Below, piece after piece: positions 47,701 to 59,531 of a stretch of 64,000 bases of DNA; positions within the stretch are counted from its first letter, which is position 1; each line of letters opens with the position of its first letter. The translations under genes were made by a program, and so were the position numbers. Under the pieces are notes generated by a model. The model saw only the letters and a program-made list of their open reading frames with translations, did no database searches and was not told where the DNA came from. Source of the stretch: Tubiluchus corallicola (Eukaryota; Priapulida; Priapulimorpha; Priapulimorphida; Tubiluchidae); contig JAQGDQ010000059.1 in the NCBI GenBank assembly GCA_030141605.1, forward strand, positions 620,001-684,000, in the 5' to 3' direction.

Positions 47701-49209
47701 GAATTTTAACAAGGTAGTAGATTACAAGCTTGTAAACGAAACATCGCGTAATTGAAACTCAAACTTAAACATGACAGCCGGAATTTTTGTCAAAACTTGA
47801 AGCCTAATAGTGCTTCTTTAACGAGTAATGATGATCGACTAAATTGACTTTAGTTTATTTTCTTCACTACGTTGTAAATTTTGTTTGCAGAAGTGATAAG
47901 TCTAACTTGATTTTTTTAGCCAAACATTACACACTTGTATTAATTTGCTGCCATGCACTTTAGATTTAGAAACGTTAAACAGATCTTATTGACCTTGTTT
48001 TTTGGAACCAACAACTGCTAATGTACGAAGCTTGTTTGACAGTTCACGTTTTGGTAAATGCTGAAATTTCTGTAAGCCGCTACTGTTAAAAAGTTTAGAC
48101 TTCCCCTTTTTCCACGCTATTTCTATACTATATTGTGTAGCAGGGTCTTTGTCAAGAGTAAAGACATGATTCACGTCTATTGATCTAACGATCCTAGGAC
48201 AAGTTCGTTACGCTTTTAGTCGTTCAAGGACATCAGCATTTAAAAGCGATTTTTAGTCAAGTGTCGCACAGACCAAGTGTACCACTTTACGTTTGCGTTT
48301 CACCAAGCCAATTTCAATTGCTTTCTTTCAAGAGTATAAACAGTAAACATTTGTATTCAAAACCCTGTTAACTGAACAGCAATGGTTTGCAACATTCACT
48401 TTGCAAAGGCTTCATTACAGTTAATATTTTAATTACTAAGTGTACACAAAACGATCATTATGTTCACCCAAAATACTCGCCTATTTTTATGCATTTGGAG
48501 GCCGTATTCGTTTGCTAATTGCTGCTCATAGATTCGCCTTATCAAGACATTAAACTTTTTTTATGAGACACTAGTAAATAGCAACGCTAATTCGGTAATA
48601 TCAATATATTTTGGGCTCCAAAGTTTCTAGTTTTTGAGTGAGTGACGTCTAATTTTTTTTCTTTCGGGATTTCATTATCCCGCAATGTAAAACCATCATG
48701 CAAATAACTAAAGATAAGATATTCTTTATCTTTTTGGGCATAAGTTTGGGCCTGAATGGCTTCAGCAAGCTCCTAACTCGATTTTTTATGCACACTCAGT
48801 GCAAGTAGCTCAACATCATCATCGTCTATTATCTGATTTAGAATTGGCGAAAAGTGCACATTCACCTATTGATTAATTGCTGGCTTGATCATCATGCTGT
48901 GTTAGATCTAATGGACAGACAGACCGACAAGCTAGTTTTATTGTATTATTAATTACATAAGCTAACCTTACTTTCGTCATTCCATTCGAATGTTTTAAGA
49001 TTGAATGCTGGTCCGCCGTTGAACGTGGAGAAAGCGTATATGACGTGGGTGCACAAGAAAGGGTCAATGTTTGATGGCAAAAATCGGGCAACTCCGCTCC
49101 GATACTGGCTCCAGTTCGTGTAGTAGCAAACCACTCGATAAGGTGCAGCACTAACAAACTGACTCTGACAGATGATTAGCAAGAACGCTCCAATGACAAG
49201 GAGTTGCAT
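41767..49209 (-). CDS. Secreted GH18 chitinase with C-terminal chitin-binding module, complete
   Basis: It hydrolyses beta-1,4 chitin outside the cell. Minus-strand exons are 48972-49209, 45844-46003, 45244-45346, 44102-44226, 43805-43928, 43285-43473, 42693-42812 and 41767-42591; all are GT-AG and in phase, giving 627 aa. Residues 1-21 are a signal peptide (cut near FVSA/APYR). Residues 23 to about 397 are the GH18 barrel: [37 protein letters not shown] with catalytic Glu145 in the DxxDxDxE motif, [21 protein letters not shown] and [13 protein letters not shown]. Residues about 404-510 are an arginine/proline/threonine-rich linker with RRPRT-type repeats, then a short Thr run. Residues about 526-595 are a CBM14-like domain with Cys at 527, 532, 544, 550, 565, 578, 591 and 594. 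Catalytic residues are intact, so it is probably active. The long first intron (46004-48971) holds a transposon-like element. Confidence 0.97.
44942..45147 (-). pseudogene. LINE reverse-transcriptase fragment in a chitinase intron
   Basis: The translation has [20 protein letters not shown] and then [20 protein letters not shown], the region just after the catalytic YADD box of a LINE reverse transcriptase. The Tyr-Ala before DD is disrupted (reads MMDD). Only about 65 codons remain. It lies in the intron between chitinase exons 3 and 4 and has the same orientation as the gene. Confidence 0.8.
45400..45790. repeat. TTTATTCATT-type low-complexity tract
   Basis: Degenerate tttattcattca and atttatttattt units fill most of the intron between chitinase exons 2 and 3. 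No further signal is seen. Confidence 0.75.
46493..47433. mobile_element. Non-autonomous DNA transposon candidate with inverted ends
   Basis: The left end reads caattgacgtctaacat and the right end, on the complement, caattgacgtcaaacat. Further in, both ends share cacgc-tcagcagca and ttcgggaca in inverted orientation, so the inverted region extends about 100 bp or more with indels. A (tttag)5 tract is at 47308-47330. There is no open transposase frame. It lies in chitinase intron 1. I could not define a clear target-site duplication. Confidence 0.6.
47434..48971. other. Rest of chitinase intron 1, nothing recognised
   Basis: A minus-strand frame at 47986-48174 has no domain that I know. No other structure was seen. 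Confidence 0.45.
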
Positions 49210-51495
49210 TGTTGCACTCGTTGTTATGGCTTTGATGATGGTTGAGGCACTCGCTAAATGAAGAAAAAATATATTGAAAGAAATGTTTATAGAATATATT
49301 TAATGCAAAATCAGACTTTAATTCTTTGTGTGGGTGTGGCTTCAGCTGTACCTTCTTTGGACATTTTTAGAAACCATTGATAAAATGTTCAGTGCGAATA
49401 TTATATAAGAATCTTGGATTTTATAAACTCATTTAATTAGTATTTAACTCTTTTTTAGAGATGTTCGTGTGAATAAAGTATTAACCTGCCCTATCTGCCA
49501 TCTCTGGAATGTTTTACTATGGTGCTGGGTGGTTTGTTTGGGGCAATGTACAGTAATAGTAAAATGTTTTGTTTTCTTTCCATAGCCCACACAATCAACT
49601 GTTGAAATGCAGAGCCTTCAGAATTATTTAAAATTAAATTCATTTTTATTCGGGCTTCTAATGCAGTAAATTCTTTTTCATTTATCGTCATTAATTTACT
49701 CATATTTATACTAAAATAATCATCATGTTCGTGTTTTTCTGTTTTTTTTTCACCAATATACTTGAGAAAAACATGCATATAATAGCGTTCATGCTATTAG
49801 GTAAAAAACAAAAATTTGAGGCATTTCTGTTTTCATAGCACTTCAGTAATGTACGTGCCTTCCAAAAGCCACAATTCGCAATGCACAATTCCAGCTGCAG
49901 TCAAATTATCGTATCGCACGGAATTTAAAAATACATACGCAGATTTCACAACTAATAAAGAATATGTAACAAAATTAGATGCACGTCCAATCCCATTATT
50001 GTTCTATTTTCTGCAATAATTCTAGTGCTTTGTTAGTGCTACACTTACCTGTTTACTAATAAGCCATTCGTATATCTATGTTGAACTTCAGTTTCTGTAC
50101 ACACATGTACATGTATGATTCACATTTCCTGCATCCCGGACAATCCTTTTCCTGTCCCTTTTCGTACTGATCGCCCAATCGAAGCAGTTTTAGTCAGAGA
50201 GAGTATAAATTCTTCGCTGAAAGATAGTACCAATCCACCGCAGTTAGAATCGAAGCCTGAAATCTGCTCATCGCCTGACTCTTCAGAACCGACAACTTTC
50301 ACCTCGGAAGAGATTCTATCTCTAATATACATGCATGATAACGCTTGCAAGAATAATCACTTACTCACAGATAACTTTCTAAATGATAATAAATAATTCG
50401 TAATAATTTCTAAATTAATAGCACAAGGCATTGTTTAGGAATCACCAGTGGACGACAAAGTTGCGCAGTGTCCGTCCAGCATCACTTCAAATATGGCAAA
50501 GACTGTAAAGTAGACAATCACCTGGAATGTTTTACGTTTTTGTTGTAAGATTAATTTCTATCAGAACTTCATAGGTGTCTATGTCTAGATGACTCTTGTC
50601 CAATGACATGCAAACTATTGAAGGTAATTCCGATAAAAAATAAACATGAGCTTTACATTGTATCAGTCTGAAAGCTTCTCGAGTTCTTGTACGTGTAAAT
50701 CTATCAAAAATTAGTCTGTTGACTTACTGCATTAGAAAATTTCGATAACGAAAGTGAGTTAGGGTGTTTGGCCTTAAATGGAAACAGGATGATTTTTCAT
50801 ATCTCACCCATTTTGAAGTAAGGTAAAAAGTATACATTTTAGCACATATAATAATGCTAAAACGTTTCTGGTAAAGAAATACTAGATTAATAAGTTAATG
50901 AACATGGGGCGAGTCCAGCTAGTGGTGACATCACAACTGAATATGATTTTTAACACCACAAGCATTCCACGAGTGTATTGCACGTGTTTGCAAAAGCGAA
51001 AATGAAAGTACAGTGCGAAAGTACGACATTCGTTGTGATTACAAAAACTCGGCAAATTTTAAGTTTAAATTTCGAATTTACCGCTGTGCTCACGCATGAG
51101 CTCCCGAACGTGTGCACTACATCAAAACTGAGCATCTCTGAACTACGAGGTATAGAAAGCGTCTCAAAATGTTCTCCAATCTTTCGTGATTTTGAAATTG
51201 TTGTCGAAAATTAGGAACAATTGCCGACATATTTGCGCAAGTTTGGCACATATGGAGATAACTTTAAGACAGTTTGGCGGTTTTGACTGGGTGGCGAGCA
51301 TTGCGATTCCAGTGACAAACTTTAAACCTTTTAAAATTTTCTCGAAGCCAGCGACGTTTTGGTGACAACGATGAACATCCGCGAATTTTTTGCGCCTATT
51401 TGAGGCACTCTTAAATTGGAGGACTTCGGGCAGTCACCGAACTCGCGTATTCCGTAAAACCCTGGCTTTAACGAACAGTATGCTGTTTACATCCA
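49210..51495. other. Chitinase upstream region with unassigned ORFs
   Basis: This holds the chitinase promoter, not placed. Open frames at 49491-49778 (-; contains FTALEARIKMNLILNNSEGS) and 50117-50396 (+; Ser/Pro/Glu-rich) have soluble-protein-like composition but no recognised family. They may be gene relics. Confidence 0.35.
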
Positions 51496-52502
51496 GATGA
51501 TACAAATTTAAACTTTTCTGTAAATGCGTCTGATACTCAACGTGCAATTAGTAAATTAAAGACCCGTAAATCAGATGGTTTTAAACGACTGAATAATGAA
51601 CATTTTTACATATAGGAGCAGCAACAGTTATACATGCTTCAATTTTACTCAATTGTTCTATATAAATTTATTACGTTTAATCGACGTCAAAATGCTCCTA
51701 TTTTCTTCCTAAAAAACTGAAGCAAGTATCTCCCGGTTATCTTATTTAAATAACAGTTCAAGCTCTGTAGTGGAAAAAATCAAATGCCAAATATTTGGGC
51801 CACATAACCTGTAATGGCATTAAAGATAATGCGGACATCGCAAATCAAACACATTTTTTGTATATACGAGGATACGTTAATTAGAAATTTCAGCGCATGT
51901 TCTAATGAAGTTAAGTCTTATTTATTAAGACATTTATGGTAGTTTTTCCCGTCTGTCACTTTATGTCAATTCTGACGTATACGCCTCTTGAATAAACTTA
52001 GAGTAGCTTATAACAACAATATGCGAAAATACGAAAATCGATTAAAGATACAATTGTAATGCTTCTCGAATGTGTCTTGAACTGAATTTACCTCACTTTT
52101 CATATATAGGCCCTACGTAAGATGTTACTATAAATTACATGTGAGCCTAACGAATTCAGAGAATCGCATTTTACATAGTTATTGTTATTTTGATTTGAGT
52201 ACCTGAGTTACGTTTCAGTGCATACTTCGTAATGTTGAATAACTACTTGTGTGGTTATTGATTCTTAATTAATAAGTCAGTCATGGTTGCTTTTCAATTT
52301 CATTTTTATTCCGTGTATGCCTTTTAAATTAGTTTACGTATTTTGTTTTATATTCATACTGAGTGATTAGTGTAAATTATTTAATTAAAGTTTTTGTCTT
52401 GGCATATTGTCATTATCTGTGTTGTGTGACTGGTTTAAATGTTTCTTTTTAATGGTCTAAGTTACTGAATAAAAAAACAATGAATGAAATGAATGAATGC
52501 CG
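51495..52502 (+). pseudogene. Decayed LINE 3' part with short tandem tail
   Basis: At 51496 the frame DDTNLNFSVNASDTQRAISK then LKTRKSDGFKRLNNEHF matches the N-terminal reverse-transcriptase block (aI-kLK-GKsdG-d-l-nEHF). Around 51770-52080, in several frames, YLGHITCNGIKDNADI, FSACSNEVKSYLLRHL and RVAYNN resemble the C-terminal region of a LINE pol ORF. The central RT core is deleted. A tail of aatgaatgaaatgaatgaatg ends near 52500, as expected for a LINE 3' end. Confidence 0.7.
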
Positions 52503-53274
52503 CTCAGTTATTACATTGAGGGAGGCCCTGGATAAGCAAGTTTCTATGAAATTGATAAGTACGACGACGGAATTTAAGAGAGCAGGGTAGTAGTTAACCC
52601 AGTAATATCAAGAGTAGCTCAATAGAGATATGATAATATCACCGATTTTGAGAAATCACTCCAGCGCTAATGCTGAAATAGTGAGCTTTCTGGCGTTTAA
52701 GTGATAAATAATTCAATGCAAATATGCTTTAATACGTTGAAAGGTAAAAATTGTTTGATCACCTTTCTGAAAAACGCAAATGCACAGTTACTAAATACGG
52801 TCAACCACTATGTCACAGCTTCTTCTGTGATTTTGGTTGCAGCTAGCAGTGCCTCTTTTCAAGCTAAGCTATAAACGCGTTTGTGTATAACTACATTTAT
52901 TATTGTCATTAATTAGCGAACGCCGCAATGCTGTATTTTCTGCACGTAGTCAGCCGTCGACTGTACCTGTCTTATTTTAACTTAATCAAGTGAGATGAAG
53001 CCCACAGCTCATTAGAGCAGCAAGAAGGTAATTGGCTGAGACTTCAATTGAATAGGATTCCGTTTGGCGCAGTTGAAGCGGATGTACGCGATTTTCAGAA
53101 AATAGTAAAGCTTCAATTGTATTGTAACATTGTATTGTATTATTTTATTATTGTATTGAACTGGATTGTAACACTATACTGTAATATAATGCACAAGGAA
53201 TACTGTACACTGTATTATACTAAACTACTCGGCACCCAATATCTCACACTAAACAGCACTGCGGCAAACTGTAC

Positions 53275-53577
53275 TACACAATCCTACGCTACACTACACT
53301 ACACTACACTACACTACACTACGCTACGCTACACTACACTACAGGACGTATTGTCCTAATAATCTACTCTGCGCTGCACTGCACTACACTGCGGGCTGCA
53401 CTTCACTACACTACACTACACAATATTAAACTATGTATTGTCCTAATACTGGTAATCTACACTGCACTGCACTGCACTGCACTGCACTGCACTGCACTGC
53501 ACTGCACTACACTACACTACACTACACTACACTACACTACACTACACTACACTACACTACACTACACTACACTACAC
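53275..53577 (+). repeat. ACTAC / GCACT minisatellite
   Basis: Pentamer arrays of actac at about 53285-53344, 53395-53421 and 53511-53577, and of gcact at about 53463-53506. Diverged copies extend left to about 53160. Reading frames through them give artificial repeats (LHYTT, ALHCT). Confidence 0.95.
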
Positions 53578-53634
53578 GATGTATTGTCTTAATAATCTAC
53601 ACTGCTACGATACTCTATTATGCACTGGTATTTT

Positions 53635-53780
53635 CGCACTGCCTGCTGCTGCTATTGCTATTGATGCTATTAATGGGGCCACTGCTGCTGATGCTGTTAT
53701 TGCTACTGGTGCTGTAACTGGTGTCACTGCTGCTGATGCTGATGCTGCTGTTATTGCTACTGATGCTATTAGTATTGCAC
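53635..53780 (+). repeat. GCTGCT/ATTGCTATT triplet-rich tract
   Basis: Imperfect gctgctgat and gctattgat units directly follow the pentamer satellite. Frames on both strands are open only because of the triplet period. Confidence 0.8.
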
Positions 53781-53829
53781 AGTTGTTTTGCACTGCACAC
53801 TACAGTGCTAGCTGGTACTATTGATAAGA

Positions 53830-55540
53830 GTACTTCTAATTATAAAATTCTCGTACTGTTACCTAATTATCCATGCCGACATTAGTCGGTGCGTCGGATA
53901 GAGCATTTAGTCTCGTCTGTTTGCCTTTCTGTGTGTCTGCATGATAATTTTTTGCTCGCAGTGACTTCTTATGAGTGTCACCAGCTCAGCTGAGTTTTTG
54001 TGGCTGCTAAATTTAAATACGACGACTGCATACGCAGATGTTGTACAATAATCTCGAGGAATATAATATGTTTTATCGATGTGCTCACTGATCGACATAA
54101 GAGCCGTGTAAGCCTGGGCAAGCTAATCACCGCTATACAGACTTGGCTTCATGAATAGAGCAGCAAGGCAGGCGCGTTGTCCATCAAACGAGACAGAATT
54201 ATCCTACGTGGTGGTGACATCTCACCAATATGGTGATGATGCTGATTGTGTAGTGTTAATCTGCGAATTTGAAGAGGCTATTTTTTGCACAGACGTGTCT
54301 AAGAATATCAGCTTATTTAAAGAAATATAGGTGTTCAGTCGTATTGTAAGTTTCAAGATTAAAATATTCGTGTTTCGCTGCCGTATCAAAGGTAAGGTAT
54401 CAAACACGTACTCGCTCACATGCAAAATATTCGAATAAATGACGCATGTGAAATATTTAGTATTTAATATTGATTGGGTAAATACGCAATAAATACATTG
54501 TTTACAAAAAATATAAATGCAATAAAACATATACAATATTAGTAACACACTGTGCAAGTTAAAAAGCTGTACAATAGTTTAAACTAAACGAAGAACATCA
54601 AAAATTGAGGCCCAATGGGATAACAACCACACATGCCAGATACACTTAAGCTGCAATGAAGGCAAAATATAATTGGATGTCAAAATGCACTTTAGATATT
54701 TAAAGAATGATGAAAAGCTTTTATTTGCGCAGGCAAAAATAAACTATATTAGTGCTGGCGTAACCTCACTAGTATATCTAGCGCATATAACAAAGCACGC
54801 GTGTAGGCGGTAAAACACAAATAAATTATAATCCTACTGTATCCGAATTTTTTTCGTTGGTTTATACAAACTGCATCAGACTACAAAAATAATCTTATAA
54901 TATATCAAGTAAGGCGGCAATCAATTAGCTTACTAAACTACAGCTGTATCAGCTGTATAAGGTAAAATTTATTCTGTCTCGTGGTTGGTGATGATCACGA
55001 CTGTATGTGCAAAATAATAAATTGCGTGTTGTTTACATAATTTGTGTTTTCTATATGATTCACATTTTTGCACAAGGCAGTGAAATATTGAAAATGCGTA
55101 TGTATAAAGGATTGCAGTGTGAACAAGCTTGTATAAAATATGGTGTATAAACAATAATGTGCCAAAGTAGGCCTACTCCCGCTAAAACCAAATCTATAAT
55201 CTAGAAGTAAGCTGTTAGCCACGATTTTCTGCATTAATACAGGCACGGTAATTAAAGATAATGATCAACATTTCTAAATTTCAACCATTTTTAGTCCAAG
55301 TTAGAAGTTACTGAGCAATTTTCGAGCATTTTTGCTATGATAATAGGCTTAATTGTTTTAGTATTACTACTATAACTCAAAAAACATTTCAGAAAAAGCT
55401 ATGTTCATTTATATGAGCTTGCAATATCTCAAGCGTGCTTTAGACTTGCAAAGTTGCACAGCTCGTGTCTGAATGAAATGACTGTAATTTTAATGTTTTA
55501 CTACTCAACCAACTCAACCACCGATTCAAAGGAACAGCAA
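53830..55540. other. Non-coding spacer, nothing recognised
   Basis: AT-rich sequence. ORFs at 54222-54557 (-) and 54969-55246 (-) are hydrophobic or random in composition and have no domain signature. Confidence 0.5.
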
Positions 55541-56585
55541 TAGATCGCAGTTTTCCTTTCTTTTCGAACTTCACTGACTTAACAGAAGAATCTGAACTTG
55601 TTAATATAAAATTGCTTGCAGATGACGTTGAACTGTGTCAAAGTGTATACTTCGAAGGTACGAGCGATATTCAGCATACCATAGATGTATTGTAAATTGG
55701 TCAAAGATTTGGCAGCTTAAAATCGCAACCTGTAAGTGTAATGTGGTACAATATAGACAAGAAAACCTGCCAATTTTTATACAATGTCAGGTAATATACT
55801 GCCAAGTGTATCCGTTGTACTTGATCAAATGATCTTAAAGTTAAATCGCACTATATCGAAATTTCTAAAAAAGCTAGTAGAATTTTGAATATAAGCTGGA
55901 AATGTTATTGTACTTTTCATGGCCTATATGTCAGGTCAAACTGGCCAATTATGGAATATTGCTCCCCCGCTCCCCCATGTACTGGAAAAGATCCAAAGAT
56001 ATTTCACACGTCGAGTTTTCTACAGATGTAATTTAAACTATGTATCTTACCCCGAGAGACTTAAGTTACTAGGCTTGGAATCTCTTGAAGAAAGACGCCT
56101 AAAACTGACTTAGTCGTGTGTTATAATATCATACACAAAGAAGAGGATTTATAGATTCTGACATGTTTTAGTCGTGCAATAACATTAGGCGGAATCTTCC
56201 TCTATAATTATATGCGAGACGTGTTTCCAAAACTAATTTTGCTCATTTCTTCTCAAATCGTGTAGTGCCAATATGGAATTCCCTACCATCATATATAAAT
56301 GAACATCTTTTGGCCATCGCTATGAATGCCGAATTATTCCAGAAACGCTAAAATACTTTGGATTTAAATCAGTATCTGTATTACGATAGGCATTACGATT
56401 GTTTAATATTACTTTATTTGGAATATTCTGTAATGTTGTATATCATATTATAAAGCGTGTTTAAAAGCAATACATCTCTGTTCGCCTCTTCCGCACCCTA
56501 ATCACTATTTTTATTGATTGACCATAATTTAGTGCCTTTATTGTATTATTTTTAGGGATGTCAAATAAACTAAACTAAACTAAGT
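55540..56585 (+). pseudogene. 5'-truncated LINE with 3' tail
   Basis: The reverse-transcriptase catalytic box reads LADDVEL (55615-55635; normally FADDVKL). It is followed in a shifted frame by WSKIWQLKIATCKCNV and later by RRVFYRCNLNYVSYPERLKL then LGLESLEERRLKL, characteristic of the C-terminus of jockey/CR1-like pol ORFs. After a 3' UTR, a tail of aaactaaactaaactaag ends near 56585. Frameshifts and stops make it inactive. It is a different family from the relic at 12190-14640. Confidence 0.9.
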
Positions 56586-57289
56586 TAAGATGCGTGTATT
56601 TAAAATGAGAGTTTAAACCCTAGGGCAAAAATATAATCGCTAAGCTGATAAGAGCTATTAGGTGCATTTTTTTATATGTAGTGTAATGTAATATTTATTT
56701 CAATGTCTGAAATTTCAATTTTTTTATGTCTTGTTATCACTGACACATTTCTCATGGCGTTGATTGAACAATAGTTTCAAGTTCGGTAATAATACGTTTT
56801 GTTGACTATAGACTTGTTTTTTGTCAATCCACCTGCAGTGTTATTGTTGTTCCACACATAAGCCTATTGCTTTCCTGTAGTTATTTTTTTCCCGAGCAAT
56901 GAGCATGACAAACTGTGAAGATTTTCTCCTTATTGATTTTTACTGGTTTTCATTAATCGCTTGTTCATTAATACGTTTCAACCGCATTTATCTATTATTC
57001 TTTGCATAATAATTAACGATTATTGACAATTTTTATCAACGAAGATAAACAGAATTCAGTACCAGTTAATATCCATCAACGAGGATAATTCCACAATTGT
57101 CCTTGGAGAAAGGAAATAAATATGTTATTATAGAAAGCTATTCTATTCACAAATTACATCTGCTGACGAGGGAACGATTTAAGATTATGATCATTTATCT
57201 AACTATAATGATATGATGACGATGACTGTCGATGAGCGATGACTGACTATTGCTAGGCTCAAGAACAAGATTAAAATGAATGATTAACT

Positions 57290-57600
57290 GCAAAGAGCTG
57301 GTAACTTTGCTGGTTGTTGACTGACTGACTGTCTGGCTGGCTGTTGTGTATTTGTAGGTAGGCTGTCAATTCAACTAACTAACAGACAGATAGGCTATCA
57401 TTTAGTTCGACCAGCCTGTCAGCCTGCCAGTTAGTTGTCACTCAATCACTCAGTTATTTTGTATGACATTCAGTCTGTTGGTTGATCAGTCGGTTGGTTG
57501 GTGGTCCATGACCGGTGTGTTAATTTGTAAGTTAGTTAGACAGTTAGCCGTCCTGTTAGCTAACTAACCAGTCAGACAGCCATTCAGTAAATTTGTCTCT
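57290..57600. repeat. Cryptic simple repeat, degenerate GACT/GTTAGTTA
   Basis: Runs of variants of gactgactgactgtctggctggctg and gttggttggtggtcc, resembling the tract at 1540-1860. It lies about 0.9 kb upstream of the GPCR gene. Confidence 0.65.
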
Positions 57601-58499
57601 CTTTCCACCTGTTTGTGCTAGGTTTCTGTCTATAAAGCGGAGATTAGGCTTCAAACAAGCGCAATCAGTGCGGTCTATCGTGAAACTTGATAGAAAAATT
57701 AAGAAACTAAAAAAAGAGGAAATAAATAAATCGAACAGCGTATAGCGATAGAATGAAAAGAATGGTAAGGAAGATCGAAGATAAAGTAGAGGGAAGAAAA
57801 TAAACCATGCGAGAAACATATGCTCGTCGTACAATATCATGAGTAAGTGCGATTATTTTAATTACTGCATTTTTTCACATTTTTATAATGCACATGCAAT
57901 TAGTGAAGTCAGTTCTATGAACAGTTTAAGTTAAGCAGTTAATTAACTGAACAGGAAAGCAGACCTTCTTTGAAATGATGAAAATTAAAAAAATAACTTG
58001 AGTACAAAGTTCGCGTATTCAGAATTAGTAGTACTTGAGTTACGAACCATGCAAAAATACTTTTTTCGTTACTTTGTTAGTTTCCATTCAATAACGCTGG
58101 GTAATCAAGTGCATTATACTGACTGTCGAGGGACCAAATTAGAAACAAAATATTATTTATGCTTATTAACTATTGAGTTGTATCATATGTATTCAGGTCT
58201 ATTTATCTTTCTTGGCAGAATCTGGTCACACATGAACGCAACTAACGAAAACTGGGAATATCAACAGAAAGAAGAATCGGTACGGTGGTGCCATCTGCTG
58301 GAGGTTACGATAAACTGCCTTACTGACTTCAGTGTAGTTGCGCTTCCCTCACTGAATCATGTTTATAATAGCGCCTCTAACTATACGCACTAAACATCAA
58401 AAAACAAATGGTTGTAATGAAGGTGCATTAACTCAATTTTAAACAAACGTGACAGCAGGTTATCATATCAGTCATAACAAACCCAGTGTTGGTATTATT
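57601..58499. other. Upstream region of the GPCR gene
   Basis: The plus-strand frame at 57998-58393 begins at a non-ATG codon and shows no domain. It could include 5' UTR or an upstream exon of the GPCR but I cannot support that. No core promoter motif was convincing. Confidence 0.35.
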
Positions 58500-59531
58500 A
58501 TGAACGAATTAAATGTCATTGCTGCTATTCCACTTACGGTGGTAACCGGGATAGGCCTAATAGGCAACACACTGACTATCTTGGTCACTGCTACTTACCA
58601 TAGGAAGACCACAATGACAATGCTAATTCTGAACCTCGCTGTCGCCGACCTGGCATTTGAACTGGTTGACTGCATTACGACCACAACTTACACCGCCATA
58701 GCTATCTGGCCTTTTGGCGCAAAAATATGCAGATTCGAAAAATACTTCAGTCTAGTTTGTTCGTACGTAAGTATGTATACGGTGACATTTATGTGTTGTG
58801 AGCGCTACCTAGCGTTCAGGGATTATTCCAAGGATAGGCGGAAAAACTTCATGGCTGCGCTTATTTGGGTATGGGTAATAGCAGCTATTGGATCTTGCTA
58901 CACGTTTTCAATAACCGAGTACAAGGAAGCAGAAAAACAGTGTCTTTACCAGCCTTCAACTTCAATGACACGAATCCATCTTGCAGGGAAATTTGTACTT
59001 GGTTATTGCCTTCCACTAGTAATATCATTATTGTTCTTGTTAGCAAGTAGCTACCTCGTTTTGTCCGAAAAGTGGTCAGGACGGAGTATGCATGGCAAGT
59101 GTGCCAGCCACGCATGCGCAATAATCGCGAACCGTTGCGACATACGCTTCTATGGGTCACGATGTGAGGAATACTCATTTACGCCTGTGAATAAATTAGA
59201 GAGGCGCCGAGTCACTATCACTATAGTAACGATCCTCGTCATCGCTGTGCTTTTTTCGCTACCTCAATATGTTATGGAGTTGCTGGTAATTCATCAGTAT
59301 CATTTTCTGCACAAGTTTAGTGAGGAGGAACTTCAGTGGTTAGCCGGACTGTCTTTGTGCTTAGCATACATCACACCAGCAGTGAGACCCATCATCTACA
59401 TTACCTTATTACCATCGTTTAGGAGGCAGTGTAAAAAAACTTTTTGTTGCATCAAACCAAAACCTCCTCCTCCAGAATTTGATGTCAACCACGTGGTGGT
59501 GAATCCTCGCTCTAGAGAAACTGCCGTTTGA
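58500..59531 (+). CDS. Class A (rhodopsin-like) G-protein-coupled receptor, single exon
   Basis: A seven-helix plasma-membrane receptor that should couple an extracellular ligand to G proteins; the ligand is unknown. Landmarks in 343 aa: TM1 GNTLTI (N23), TM2 LNLAVADLAF (D50), TM3 Cys77 with CCERYLAF (E101-R102-Y103), TM4 Trp123/125, ECL2 Cys148 for the usual disulfide, TM5 GYCLPLVIS (P172), TM6 VLFSLPQYV (P255), TM7 ITPAVRPIIY (P297, Y300), and Cys316/317 after helix 8 as possible palmitoylation sites. The toggle Trp is replaced by Ser253 and the NPxxY Asn by Arg296. The third intracellular loop is long (about 190-237) with several Cys. The start is the first in-frame ATG; it leaves only about seven residues before TM1 and no glycosylation site, so an upstream exon is possible. 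General pattern resembles peptide receptors, but the subfamily is not determined. Confidence 0.9.
   Translation: MNELNVIAAIPLTVVTGIGLIGNTLTILVTATYHRKTTMTMLILNLAVADLAFELVDCITTTTYTAIAIWPFGAKICRFEKYFSLVCSYVSMYTVTFMCCERYLAFRDYSKDRRKNFMAALIWVWVIAAIGSCYTFSITEYKEAEKQCLYQPSTSMTRIHLAGKFVLGYCLPLVISLLFLLASSYLVLSEKWSGRSMHGKCASHACAIIANRCDIRFYGSRCEEYSFTPVNKLERRRVTITIVTILVIAVLFSLPQYVMELLVIHQYHFLHKFSEEELQWLAGLSLCLAYITPAVRPIIYITLLPSFRRQCKKTFCCIKPKPPPPEFDVNHVVVNPRSRETAV

Noticed and set aside
53048-53824. Several long ORFs with LHYTT or ALHCT repeats
   Set aside because: Products of the ACTAC, GCACT and GCT satellites. A pentamer repeat without stops is open in every frame.
57998-58393. 131-codon ORF upstream of the GPCR
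   Set aside because: It begins at a non-ATG codon, has no domain, and does not join the GPCR frame by a convincing splice.
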